This document shows positions 9,095-18,634 of a DNA stretch of 64,000 nt, piece by piece. Below the pieces are notes generated by a model. That model worked only from the letters and a program-made list of their open reading frames with translations, searched no databases and had not been told where the DNA came from. The stretch comes from Isochrysis galbana (Eukaryota > Haptophyta > Isochrysidales > Isochrysidaceae). Numbering within the stretch: the first letter of the stretch is position 1; each line of letters starts with the position of its first letter. The stretch spans positions 3,461,820 to 3,525,819 of the forward strand of contig CM030937.1 of NCBI GenBank assembly GCA_018136815.1, read 5' to 3'. Both the position numbers and the translations under genes were made by a program.

Positions 9095-9276
9095 CAGGCC
9101 AGGACGCGCGAGACAGGCGAGCCTGCCACTGAGAGAGTGGGTCAGCAGGGCAGTGGGCTCCGGGCAAGCCATCAGGCGTGCCAGGAGCATGAGTGGTTCC
9201 TCCCCCATGGCAGGGGAGGAGTGGAGAGAGGGGGGGGCTCGTGCCCCCCCATGGCCCATGGGCGAACTAAGTATAA
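9095..9276 (-). mobile_element. Head fragment of the hairpin-headed repeat
   Basis: A minus-sense stem-loop (AACTAAGT and ACTTAGTT arms, 9255-9276) is followed by CGCCCATGG, the GC-rich head and the CTCCCCTGCCATGGGGGAGG block. The similarity to the full repeat stops after about 180 bp, abutting the tandem duplication. This is a 5' end without the T-tailed 3' end. Confidence 0.75.
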
Positions 9277-9309
9277 ACTTAGTTGAGAGAGGCGCGCATG
9301 AATCATGAA

Positions 9310-9440
9310 GGCGCAGGGGGGGCTGAAATGTATTTCCGCACGGGCCTCAGAGGCCTGAAATCGGGTATTTTTCGAAAATTTTGCCGGAAGACCCCCGGTT
9401 TTTTTTTGCTGATCTCCCATACCAGATACCAGAATACAGA
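9310..9440. repeat. Dispersed repeat also at 38.4-38.5 kb
   Basis: GAAAATTTTGCCGGAAGACC followed by a T-rich stretch and CTGATC matches AAAAAAATTCGCCGGAGGACC, T-rich and CTGATC near 38462-38500, with a TACATTTT/TGTATTTC block upstream in both. Moderate similarity over about 110 bp; its nature is unknown. Confidence 0.5.
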
Positions 9441-9946
9441 ATATGCAGAGGGAGCCTATTTAGGCCTCCGTTTGCCCATTCCCATTCCCATGACAGATTA
9501 CAGAGGGTGCCCTCCGCACCCCCCTAGTGAGTGACCGAGCTAAGGTTAGGGCGGCCCTATTGCCCACAGATCTGGGCTTCAGAGTGTGGCCGCACCGTGA
9601 AGACAACGCAAACACAAGACCCGAAATCGCATCATCCGTGAATGTGAATGTGAATGCGACACATGGAGTACAGCACAAAGATCAAAGAAAAAAGATCTCC
9701 GTCTGGGGGGGGGGGGTGGATACCAAGGAGAGAGGGGCGGGGAAGCATGGAGTGGAGAAACAGAGAAACAGAGTTCAAGAGAGCGTGCTCGCTCGCGGGT
9801 TCCCGGTCCCCCCCCCCCTTCCATCCGCTCGCTCCCCGCACACGCAAGAGGCGGGAAGGGTGGTGGGCACGGCGGCGCCCCTCGACCCGTCGCGACGGGC
9901 GGCGCAGGCCAGCGGTGGGAGGGGCACGGGCGGTCTCGGGACTGTG

Positions 9947-10188
9947 ATGATGCCCTCATGGGAGTCCATCATCGCGACCATGCTCGTCGTTGGCGCCATA
10001 GCCTCAGGTGAGCCCCTTGTGTTCGAGCACCCACCGTTCTGGTGAGAGTGCCTATTCAGCCCTGGGTCTGTGTCGCAGGCTGGCTGTTGATGTGGTACTG
10101 CGTGCTCTCCCAGATTGGGTTTGTGCGCTCTCTCTTTGACCTAGATGACCGCGACCGCAAGAAGGCGGCAGAGCGGCAGAAGCGATAA
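9947..10188 (+). CDS. Small single-pass membrane protein, two exons
   Basis: Exon 1 (9947-10007) ends TCAG with a GTGAGC donor; exon 2 (10079-10188) follows a GTGTCGCAG acceptor. The spliced frame gives 56 residues: a short N-terminus, one long hydrophobic segment (about residues 8-34, from IIATMLVVG through LLMWYCVLS) and a charged tail FDLDDRDRKKAAERQKR. The phase fits exactly across the junction. A short protein with a single membrane segment and basic tail could be a small subunit of a membrane complex, but I do not recognise the family. No targeting motif beyond the membrane segment is seen. Confidence 0.6.
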
Positions 10189-11762
10189 GTGGAATATCAA
10201 ACTGTCTTCTCTCCCGGTATGATGCTGATGCATGGTACATGCACTCGTGCACGTACGCCTCTTTTGACATCCATCACAGGGGCTTGTACGTGGCAGATCT
10301 GACTAGCTATGCGGACCACGACGCCGCTTCTGTGTATCGACACCACTATTCATGTGCTACTATTGGGGTTTCACTGATGCCAAACCGAGCCGTCCTCGTG
10401 CACTTGAGCTTTGATTCGACCTAAGAAATTGAGCCGCATCCAGGAAGCTGCTGAACACAGTCACTTGCCACCTATCATGTCGATCTTCTCCCCCGCCTCC
10501 GCGCTTGCCGGCAATTAGAGCAACCAAGAGGATGAGAAGAAGGCGGGCGAATAGAAGCGCGAAAAAATTAAGGTTAGATCACGCAGGAAAGAGTGGCGAC
10601 TAGTAACGCAGGCACTGAGCACCGCTCACGATCAGACTCTTACAGATTCTTTGTCATGTCAACGGCCGTCCGCGCTAGATCGGACTGTGTCGTACACCCA
10701 CTTTGTGTGGCGGAATTCAAAAACCATTGGCCTTTGGCAACACTTTCGCGAGGGGGGCGGTGTTTGTGTTAGTATTGGCAATTGGCAATGTATTGGGGGC
10801 AAACGAATGCGATTCATGCAACATTCATTCCGAATGTATCCGAATGCAAACCGGCGCCAAGGTCAAGCGCAAACGGCCAGGCCGGCGTATCGAAGGTGTT
10901 GCGTGAACCGCTGCTATGCTCTCGGGCTCCGTCTGCCCCTCTACGCAGTCAGTCTGCCCCTCAGTGCCAGTGCGGCCCCTGGCGCCACCTCACTGCCTAT
11001 TTCTTCTTTCTTGCCTCTTCACCATGCGCCGCTCGGCCCTCGCCGGCCGCGGGTGCGACCCTGCAGCCTGTCTGCAGGGCGCGCAACGAGCAATGGGAAT
11101 GGGCGGAGGAGAGGAGTCAACTCGAGGGCAGGCCCGTGCGGACGTGCGCGGACGTAGAAATGTAGCTCGCGGCCGCCATGCCCACTGAGTGGTATGTATG
11201 GGTCAGGTTGGCTGAGTTGATGCGATGCATGGCAGGTATGAGGACGCGGCTCAGCCCTAATGCCAAGCGTGCGGCAGAGGCTGTATGAGCGTGACTGTCA
11301 GACGTGACTCACGGCGGCGCGCCCGTGTCCTAGTGGGGCGGTTAGCGCCCGATGGATGGGGAGGGCACGAGGCGACTCCGCCCATTGACCCCTGCTCATG
11401 CGCCTCGCAATCGAAACTTGTTTCGGATAGACTTGTATGTATGATATGCAAGTAAGTACGCTTGTGCAGGCCGCAAGCTTTGTAACGCCGTGCTTTGTCT
11501 GGCCCCGCTCCCGAGCGTCTAACAAGAATTCCATCGCACGCACTCATGCAAGGACTTGATTGCTGGGGACGGGCCTGACTCAAATCTAAACTGCAGTGTC
11601 ATGCTGTCAACCCCCCCTCAACTTCTAGATACGCAGCGACGGTTGTCGGCGGGGAAGGGAAGCCAGAGTGCGAGCCTCCTTCATCGCTCTCTCGCAACCC
11701 TCTTACCGCGCTCTCGCCCTGCACGCACCAAGCTCTTCCACGAACACGTGGGCGACTCCACC
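10189..11762. other. Intergenic, no supported gene
   Basis: Short overlapping open frames at 10.65-11.2 kb show no recognisable domain and conflict with one another. Near 10730-10860 there are short direct repeats (TTGGCAATTGGCAATG, then repeated GAATGT/GAATGC units). Confidence 0.4.
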
Positions 11763-13638
11763 CTATGCAGCTGCAGTAATCCGCTGATCCCTTCGCACCC
11801 AGGGCGCTGCCCGGATCCAGATATTGATTGCGATTTTGGCTTCGGTGTACCCTGCAGCCGGAGGCGCGCCGCCATGCAGTGTGCGCGGGTCCTCTTGACC
11901 ATTCGGAAGACAATCATTGAACACGAGGGCGTTGTAGGCAGTTGGGGCGATAGTGACCCCTAGTTTTGGAAAGTGGGTGCGGCCATCATATTCCTCGGGG
12001 ACACTGTTGAGGTAAACGAGCATAGTGACGTGTCGGTGGCCATTCATCAGGTTCTCTTCGTAGTCGCACGCCTCGCCATAGTCAAAGTGGGGCTCATACC
12101 TGAAATGGATGGGGGCGAGAAGGTATGAGCCGTTGGAAAGTGTATGTGCGCTACGCTCTGAGCTGAGGGCCAAGCAGAAACCTCCCACAGGCAGTCTCGC
12201 CGGTGTAAGGCGGACATGGCCCGAATGTGCGAGATTCTTGGGCGTACTTTTGGCCTGCTGTGTACTTCAGCAGCTGCAAGGGCTCGATGTATTCAACTGG
12301 GTAGCCAGTTAGCACAGACGCCCGTTTTGTGATGGCTTCAACCACTGGATCACTCCCGGGAAGCATGGCTGTTGTGGAGGTTCGTATGGACTCTTGCCTT
12401 GCTCCTGCTAGCGATCGGTGCATCTTGGGCATTCCCAGGGCGATGATATGCTGTGCTTCTGAGGCCGTCAGAAAGCCCTCTACAAGACGGACCTTTGGAG
12501 ATGCCAGCACAGGCACTAGCGAGATCTCCAGTCCATCCGGAAGAGAAAGGCTCTCGCCTAGCCTCATCGCATGTGCTTTATTGGCGTCCTGATCCTCGTC
12601 CACGGCGGGCGCGGCGGCAGTGGCAAGCAGCCGGCGAGGCGACGCGCGAGGCGTCGTGTGTTGGAGCGCTCGGCACCTGGGCTCCGCGGCTTTTCGCCAA
12701 CGTTGGAGCACATGCACCCTCTCAGATTCGCAGGTGGCAGCGGGCGGCACATCAAAAGCTGTCCCCTTCCAGCACGGCAAAGGCGGTCCGGCGGCCGAGC
12801 GCGGGAGATCCTGCGCTCTCTCCGCCGAAAGGCCGTTTAAGAAACCCAGCGGCGACCTGTCATCATCCAGCAACCCGTATTTACGCGTGCGCACCGTGAA
12901 CTTGCTGCGGTACTTTTGCATCAGACCAGGAAGGTCATGGCGAGCGCAAGAAAGATAGCAATTCTTCAGTGCATGGGGGGTACAGCCTTGTGTCTGCACG
13001 TGGTGCGCACAACTTTCCTGCTCGTCCTTCAGCTCTCGGCAACGAAGCGCTCGGGTGCATTCCACTGGGTCGGGCTCATTGTGGCACAAGGAGATGGTGG
13101 CACATGCACCGATGCAGCTACGGCGCACTCGCTCGTTCGAGGAGCAGCTCTGCTCATCCGCCTAGGGGAACGAAAGAGGCAACAATGCAAAAATGACCAG
13201 CTCGCCACGACCCGCAGTCAAGCTAGCGCTCGAAGGAGAACTGCCGGCTTGGCTCGCAGTTTGCAGGTGGGCAGTGCGTGCGGGGCGGTCTGTGCTCACA
13301 TCGTCAATGCAGGTGATGAGCTCATCGACCAGGACTTCGTGGACAGATGCGCGCTGTTTGGCGCAGTTTTTGGGGCACGACGCGAGCATGAACTTTGGGT
13401 TGCGTGTGCACTCGCCCTGCTCTGCCCAGCCAGCGCACTGCTCGAGCTCTCCAAAGGGGTCGACCACCACCTCAGCCGCCTCGCACTCTGCCGCACAGTG
13501 CAGCTGCATGAAGGCAGGGTTGGACTGGCACTCGCCGCTCCGCGCCCACGAGGCACACTCGCTCGGCCGCTCCGCCGTCGCCGCAAGCGCGAGAAGCACG
13601 AGAAGCGGCGCGGCGCAAGGCCGCCACGCCGCCCTCAT
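11763..13638 (-). CDS. Secreted/ER prolyl 4-hydroxylase with ShKT modules
   Basis: Three exons join in phase: 13300-13638, 12248-13161 and 11763-12099 (529 residues). Donors are GTGAGC and GTACGC; acceptors are CCTAG and TTTCAG. The protein starts with a signal peptide (MRAAWRPCAAPLLVLLALAA), then ShKT-like modules: ECASWARSGECQSNP, QCAGWAEQGECTRNP, and a third spanning the first junction (TCIDDADEQSC...GAC). Further Cys-rich segments follow. The C-terminal 2-oxoglutarate/Fe(II) domain carries the HxD iron ligands in YEPHFDYG (created by splicing exons 2 and 3), then MLVYLN, THFP, and the distal His in TLHGGAP with Lys in EAKIAI for 2-oxoglutarate. Family members hydroxylate prolines in the secretory pathway. 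Its substrate is unknown; Pro-rich cell-surface proteins such as the one at 39.6 kb are plausible. Confidence 0.85.
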
Positions 13639-15200
13639 CACTGGGCGGCGCCGCTCCAAGAACCGACAGCCTAGACAGGAATAGAACAGTCCCAATGCTG
13701 TTGTACAATACTCACTACTCTGGAGATACGAGGGTTTTTGCAACGGCGCAATAGGCTCTCAACAAGGTCGCAATAGAGCGACTCAATAAGTCGCGCTGTG
13801 GAGACACGTATTGAGAGCGTCCCACTAACTAAGCGCAGTGGGGCGCTATCGAGGGCTCCCGGTGGCCTCAATAATGGAGAGGGTGCGCGACAGTGATGGG
13901 ACGTCAGGTATCAGGTCATCAGGTTTCGCCAACCTGAAGCTGATACCTGATATCAGACCTGATATCAGCCTGATATAAGTTAGTATCATGTTAGTACATA
14001 CGTTATAGTGTCAGTATGTAGAACACTTCTGTTGCGGGTAGGGGGGGTTGCCCATTCCCCCTCGCACGTCCCCGTTCATTAGGTTCCCTTCGCGTGCTGA
14101 CTCCCTCCTGCCGCCTCGCCCCGATCCCCCCTCTCTGCATTGCGTTCCTTTTCCCGCCATCGGCCTTTTCCCCCGCGTCCCCTTTCGTTCTTAGTTGTCA
14201 CGCTCCGACGCCCTTTCCCCGCGTCGGCCCACTGGGCCCGCCCCCTCCCTCTCTCTCTCCTTCCCCGTTCTCTCCCCGAGTGTCTCCTTGAGTTTCCGGC
14301 CCCGTTTCATCCCTCTCTCTTCCCGCGTCTTTTCCCTTCCCGGTGTTTACTTTTCCCGCGAGTGTCCCCCCCCCCTTTGTTCTTCGTCCCGCGATCAGCG
14401 CCACCGCTCGAGCGCCCCTGTCCCCTTCTCGTCTGCCTGTGCTCTCCGTGCTCGTCACGCCCGTCCTCATGCTGCCCGAGGCCGAACCCTCGGTCTCCCC
14501 TTCGTCCGCACGTGCCCTCCCCGATCGTGTCCCTCCGTCTCCTGCGCCCCCTTCCATTTGTACTTCACATGTTAATGCCATGCACAGCCCTTCCACACCA
14601 ACATGCACAGCAGCCACAGCCCCTCACCACTCATCACACCCACAACTTCTAACTTATGACAACAATCAACAATCTAAATCTAAATCTGTCGAACACGCGA
14701 TGACTACAGGCTCATAGGCAGAGGGCCGTTCGATCGAGCCGGCAGCTGACGCGGTCGTGGAAGGATCGTTGTTTGTTGCTTGCGGGAAGATGTCTGAAAG
14801 GTCATAGTAAGAGTCGGGTCTGACAGTGTCTGCCATCGAGCGCTACGAGCGATGAGGTAAACTGAAGGTCGGAGGATTGCGACGCGTGGCGTCGGAGAGT
14901 AGAGACGAGGCTAGCTAGCGAGCTAGTGGAAGAGAGAGAGAATGAGAATGAGAGCTTCTTAGGTCCGTGTGGCTGAGTGAGTGGAGTGGCTGTGGTTATG
15001 GTTGTGGCTTGTGATGTAGAGAATTAGGTCGTTTGCCTTCATTTGGTACCCCTCGTTTCCCAATACGCAATGCGTCGGTACAAAAAAATGTCTAGTATCT
15101 AAGCAAAGGCACCCACCTCACAGTGCTCAACCATGTTTACAAATGGAATGGCGGCTGATGATTTAGTACGCAAGCAGCTATCTGTGAAGAACCCGTACTT
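13639..15200. other. Intergenic, C-rich and repeat-derived
   Basis: No supported gene. At about 13900-13985 short palindromic units (CTGATATCAG, GATACCTGATATCAG) are iterated. From 14.05 to 14.6 kb a strongly C/T-rich tract has several conflicting open frames. GA-rich sequence lies near 14930-14960. Confidence 0.45.
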
Positions 15201-15201
15201 G

Positions 15202-15560
15202 CACCTCCTCGAGACGACCGTCCTTTCCTCGTTAAGACCGACGGTGCTAGCAAGCTCGGCATCGCCGGCGTCCTCGCCCAAAAAGACGACGAAGGGAGAG
15301 AGCGCGTCGTTGCATACTACGATCGTAGTTTGAGTCCGGCTGAGCGCCATTGGACAGTTACTGAAATCGAACTTCTAGTTCTAGCAGCGCTAGAATCGAT
15401 CCGAAATTGGAGGCCTTATCTTTGGGGTCGCCACTTCACCCTCGTCGTAGACCATTCAGCTTTGCGCTGGCTTCACACGATGAAAGATCAAGTCACCGGT
15501 GGGCCAGCCTCGCGCCTCATGCGATGGGTCCTAAAGCTAGCCGAATATCGATTCCCACCG
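15202..15560 (+). pseudogene. Ty3/gypsy retrotransposon RNase H relic
   Basis: A frame beginning PFLVKTDGASKLGIAGVLAQ and running through RVVAYYDRSLSPAERHW, ESIRNWRPYLWGRHF, VVDHSALRWLHTM and LMRWVLKLAEYRF matches the RNase H domain that follows reverse transcriptase in Ty3/gypsy elements. A one-codon irregularity occurs at ELLVLAALES compared with ELLAALES of the second copy at 62.7 kb. Similarity ends abruptly after AEYRF. No long terminal repeats or RT core were identified nearby, so it is a fragment. Confidence 0.85.
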
Positions 15561-15602
15561 ACCGCCGCTACTACCCTTAGTACTGGTAGTAGGCCAAAAC
15601 TG

Positions 15603-15653
15603 CTACTATGTTACATAGTAGTAGTGCTCGAGTGCTACTATGTTACATAGTAG
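15603..15653. repeat. Pair of identical palindromes at a 32-bp spacing
   Basis: CTACTATGTTACATAGTAG occurs at 15603-15621 and again at 15635-15653, each with CTACTATG and CATAGTAG arms. They lie directly downstream of the broken RNase H fragment, so they may mark a junction or insertion. Confidence 0.7.
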
Positions 15654-15741
15654 TAGCTCCAGTGCGGGGTTGGTAGCCTTGGTAATATAGTACCAAGCTA
15701 CTATATTCACGGCCTTACTATCCATCCCGAACCGCCCAGCC

Positions 15742-16152
15742 ATGTCCGCTCCGTCGTCGCGCTCGCCCTCGCCCAAGCCCGTCCTCCCGCCTTTCTCTGC
15801 TGAGGAGGTGGTCCAGCCCGTCATTCCATCACTCCCGGCCACCTTCGCCGCGCCTCCCGCCGATGGTTTCCCTTCCGAATCATCGCATATCGAGCCAGTG
15901 GTCATGCTCGATCCGTCAGTCAGAGTCGCGCGGAGGAACCTAATCGGGGCGTATGGGAAAAGGCAAGTGTACAAGGCCCCTTCCTTACCCGCAACAAGCC
16001 TGACGTCCCATCACTGGTGCGCGAGGCCGCGCCGCACCGCAAGGAGATGCACTGCCGCGGCGGGTCGGGATTGTCCCGGGGCGAGGTCTCCGGTAGCTAG
16101 GGTAGCCGCGTGCGCGCGCTGTGAGGAGCTGGATGGGCTGCGCGGGCAATGA
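15742..16152 (+). CDS. Possible protein or gag-like relic, unrecognised
   Basis: A 136-codon frame starts with ATG after an AT-rich stretch. Its first 75 residues are Pro/Ser-rich (MSAPSSRSPSPKPVLPPF) and then become Arg/Cys-rich with no domain. It is close to the gypsy RNase H relic and could be retrotransposon-derived. I do not recognise it; it may be chance. Confidence 0.25.
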   Translation: MSAPSSRSPSPKPVLPPFSAEEVVQPVIPSLPATFAAPPADGFPSESSHIEPVVMLDPSVRVARRNLIGAYGKRQVYKAPSLPATSLTSHHWCARPRRTARRCTAAAGRDCPGARSPVARVAACARCEELDGLRGQ

Positions 16153-16159
16153 TGCCGGA

Positions 16160-16500
16160 GGGTCAAGGGGTGGTCGGATTGTCGGCAGCCCGACACGGCG
16201 CTGCATCGGGCGGGAATCAAATGCCGAATGTAGCTTAGATATAAAGGAACCGATCCCCCCGCGGGCGCGAGCGCCAATTCTTACGGGTAGAGCGTGAGCG
16301 CGTGTGACGGAGGGGGGGAGAGGGGGAGCGAATCGCACCATTTCTTGGCGAAGATTTTCGTCGCGGCAGGTGGCCCCCCCCTGGATGTTTTTATTGGGCA
16401 TCGCGTCACGGTCAAAAAATGCAGCCCAACCCTTACTATTAGTTAAAAAGCCCCCGTTTGACCGCCCTATTGAATCTTGAATTTTTAAGGTTTTTTTTTC
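16160..16500 (+). repeat. Probable T-tailed repeat end
   Basis: The plus strand ends TTGAATTTTTAAGG plus a T run at about 16491-16499, resembling the 3' ends of the LINE and hairpin-headed repeats. The 5' boundary was not found. Confidence 0.4.
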
Positions 16501-17150
16501 GTTGACTATTTTGGTGGCGACCCTGGACTTCGACTTGACGTCACATGTATACCTGCGCTTTTTGTGGCTTTCCATAAGAGTGGTACTGCGAGAACGATGA
16601 CCGCAGAAACAGCAATCTCCCAAGCATAGCTATAGCTACACAAATAGCACGGGCGTAAGCACAAGCGACCGATAAAAGTACACAAGCGATGCACCACACA
16701 TCACACGAGGCATGTATGGAGGACGAGGTACCAGTCGTTCGGATGTTCGCGGTGCACGCATCATGTTGCCTTGCATTTCCGCATCCTTCAGGCATGCGCG
16801 AAGTAGGAATGTAATGTGTCCCCAGGACAACAACACACTAGCGCGACTTGATGACCAAAAGCATCCCGGTGGGAGAGGACAAGACGACCTTGACAAGTGA
16901 CCGGCTGTGTTGACCAGCGGAGTGCCTGGGCAGTAAAGCATGCACCAGCTCCATTGCGTACGGAATTCGCATGTGTGCCCCGTCGTTCTTGGGAATCTAC
17001 GGAGTGGTAATCCTTGAGTCACAGCTCCGAACACCCGTCAAGGTAAACAAGTCAACACAAGGGACGGGTGGGCTTCATGATGGTCTCCAGCTCATTTCTC
17101 ACACGGCGTTAGCCTTGGCTGCGCGAAAGTCATATCCGGAAGACGATCAT
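16501..17150. other. Intergenic, no gene seen
   Basis: Open frames here are short, Cys-rich by chance and mutually overlapping. It is the downstream flank of the small secreted-protein gene on the minus strand. Confidence 0.4.
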
Positions 17151-17554
17151 TCAGGCCCAGATGGAAGAAACCATCTTAGATTCCGCCGACGGGGCAGCGG
17201 GTGTCTCCGGCTCATCCAATGCAAAAGCCACCTGCAGTAAGGTGGCACGCGCCGGGGCGCGGAGAGAAGATGAGCGATGATGATGCAGATGCACACAGTA
17301 CCTCTCACACCGGCGTTTGCAAGGAGGGAGCGGGGTGCGAGGTGGCGAAGCGCCTCCCTAGCAATCTCACATTTACGTGCAGGCACGGCGTCTTGGTCCT
17401 CCGGGATGAAGGGGTTGTCGAGCTCAGCGTCGAAGAAGGCGGCGACGGGCGCGGAGACAACACGCGTTGGTACTTGATACTTGACTGGCGACTGGATGAC
17501 GATCGCGCTCGCGGCGAGCACGAGGAGAGCGGAGAGGACAGCGAGCAGGCGCAT
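17151..17554 (-). CDS. Small secreted or organellar protein, two exons, unrecognised
   Basis: Exon 1 (17309-17554) encodes a signal-like leader MRLLAVLSALLVLAASAIV, then SPVKYQVPTR, a DAELDNPFIPEDQDAVPARK segment and a basic helix ending LLANAG. Donor GTGAGA and acceptor ACTGCAG join in phase 0 to exon 2 (17151-17231), which adds an acidic Pro/Ala tail (VAFALDEPETPAAPSAES) and ends SIWA. The product is 108 residues. The leader suggests export or plastid import. No domain is recognised. Splice sites were chosen by phase and by the sensible exon 2 reading. Confidence 0.55.
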
Positions 17555-18634
17555 TGCGGGGGTCGGGGGGGGGCGGGCGAGAGAGAGCTGAGGACGCGAG
17601 GGAGGGGGGCCGCCGACGAGCGAGCGAGCGAGCGAGAGAAGAAGCCTACTCTCTCTCTTCTCGCTGAGATGACGAGGCTTCTGAGAAAGTAAGTGTACGC
17701 GATCGTTCTTCTCGCATGAACAGTCCGTCCCCCCGCCCCTCTCCCTGGCCGGGAAGCCAGGCGGCTCGAGAAAAAATCGGAGGAAAGCAGAGAAGAGGAG
17801 AAAAGCTCAAGTTTCTTACCACAATGTGCGGAGTCTCTTCTCTTACGATGAGGGTGTACAATACCTGCTGGGCGTCCGCCACATCCAAGAGTCCTCCTCT
17901 CCTCCTCTCTCTGAGGGGGGCGGGCGGGCCCCCGAGAGCGAGAGAGCCCAGAGCCCCCAGATCGAGGACGGGCGGGGGGAGCGCGGCCACATCTCCCACC
18001 GCCGGAGGAGCTGCAACGTCGCTCTCGAGAAGCTGCAACGCTCTCTACAAGAGGCAGATCGGCCAGATCGGCAGGATTTGTGAGTCTCTCTGCCACTCTC
18101 GCGAATTCAACGAAACAGGGGCCGGGGCACTTCCGCGAACGCTGGGCGACTCGACTACTTTACGAGCGGTCAAAAACAGGCGAACGAACTCATCTTCGGT
18201 GTTGGTGTCGGGTCTATAAGTATATGTTATACTTGTAGAGTACTCCTAGAGTAGAGTAGTCAAAAGTACGAGATTAGAGTATGGTACTCCTCCTACTATC
18301 TAGAGAGAGTACTAAACAAAGCAGAGGCCCCCAGGGGGAGCCGACGGGACGCGACGGCAGGGGACGGAGGAGGGCAAGGGGTTGTTGGGTGGGTGAGTTG
18401 GGTTGGGTTGGGAGGGGGGGAGGGGGCGAGGAGGGAGCGCCTGGGGGGGAGTGGAGGTTCGAAGTGGGTGGAGGCGGAGGGGGAGGGGAGGGTTGAAGGA
18501 GGCGGGGAAGCAGGCCGCGGAGATCGCAGAATCTCGTGGAGAAGCGCGGAGACGGAGAGAGGTGGGCACGCGGCGCTGGTGAAGGAAGGGGAGTCGAGGG
18601 CGAGGGAGGAGGGGAGGAGGAGGCGGGAAGGGAG
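17555..18634. other. Intergenic, purine- and GC-rich
   Basis: Long frames across 17.6-18.1 kb on both strands are Arg/Ser- or Pro-rich and overlap each other, so none is credible. A perfect inverted repeat AAGTATA/TATACTT lies at 18218-18234, followed by repeated GAGTAC/AGTAGAGTAG units. The stretch just upstream of the HTTM gene is G/A-rich and may be its promoter and 5' UTR. Confidence 0.4.

Noticed and set aside
10651..11188. Cys-containing frames at 10.7-11.2 kb as a secreted protein
   Set aside because: Three frames overlap, none has a conserved pattern, and splice sites could not be fitted.
14094..14717. Pro/Ser-rich frames up to 170 codons
   Set aside because: The region is a C/T-rich tract in which all three plus frames stay open; composition explains them.
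17305..18096. 263-codon Arg/Ser-rich frame on the minus strand
   Set aside because: It overlaps the well-supported two-exon secreted protein in another frame and is low-complexity.
18536..18634. Earlier non-ATG start of the HTTM protein
   Set aside because: The extension is Gly/Glu-rich low complexity with no ATG; the family begins near the ATG at 18635.
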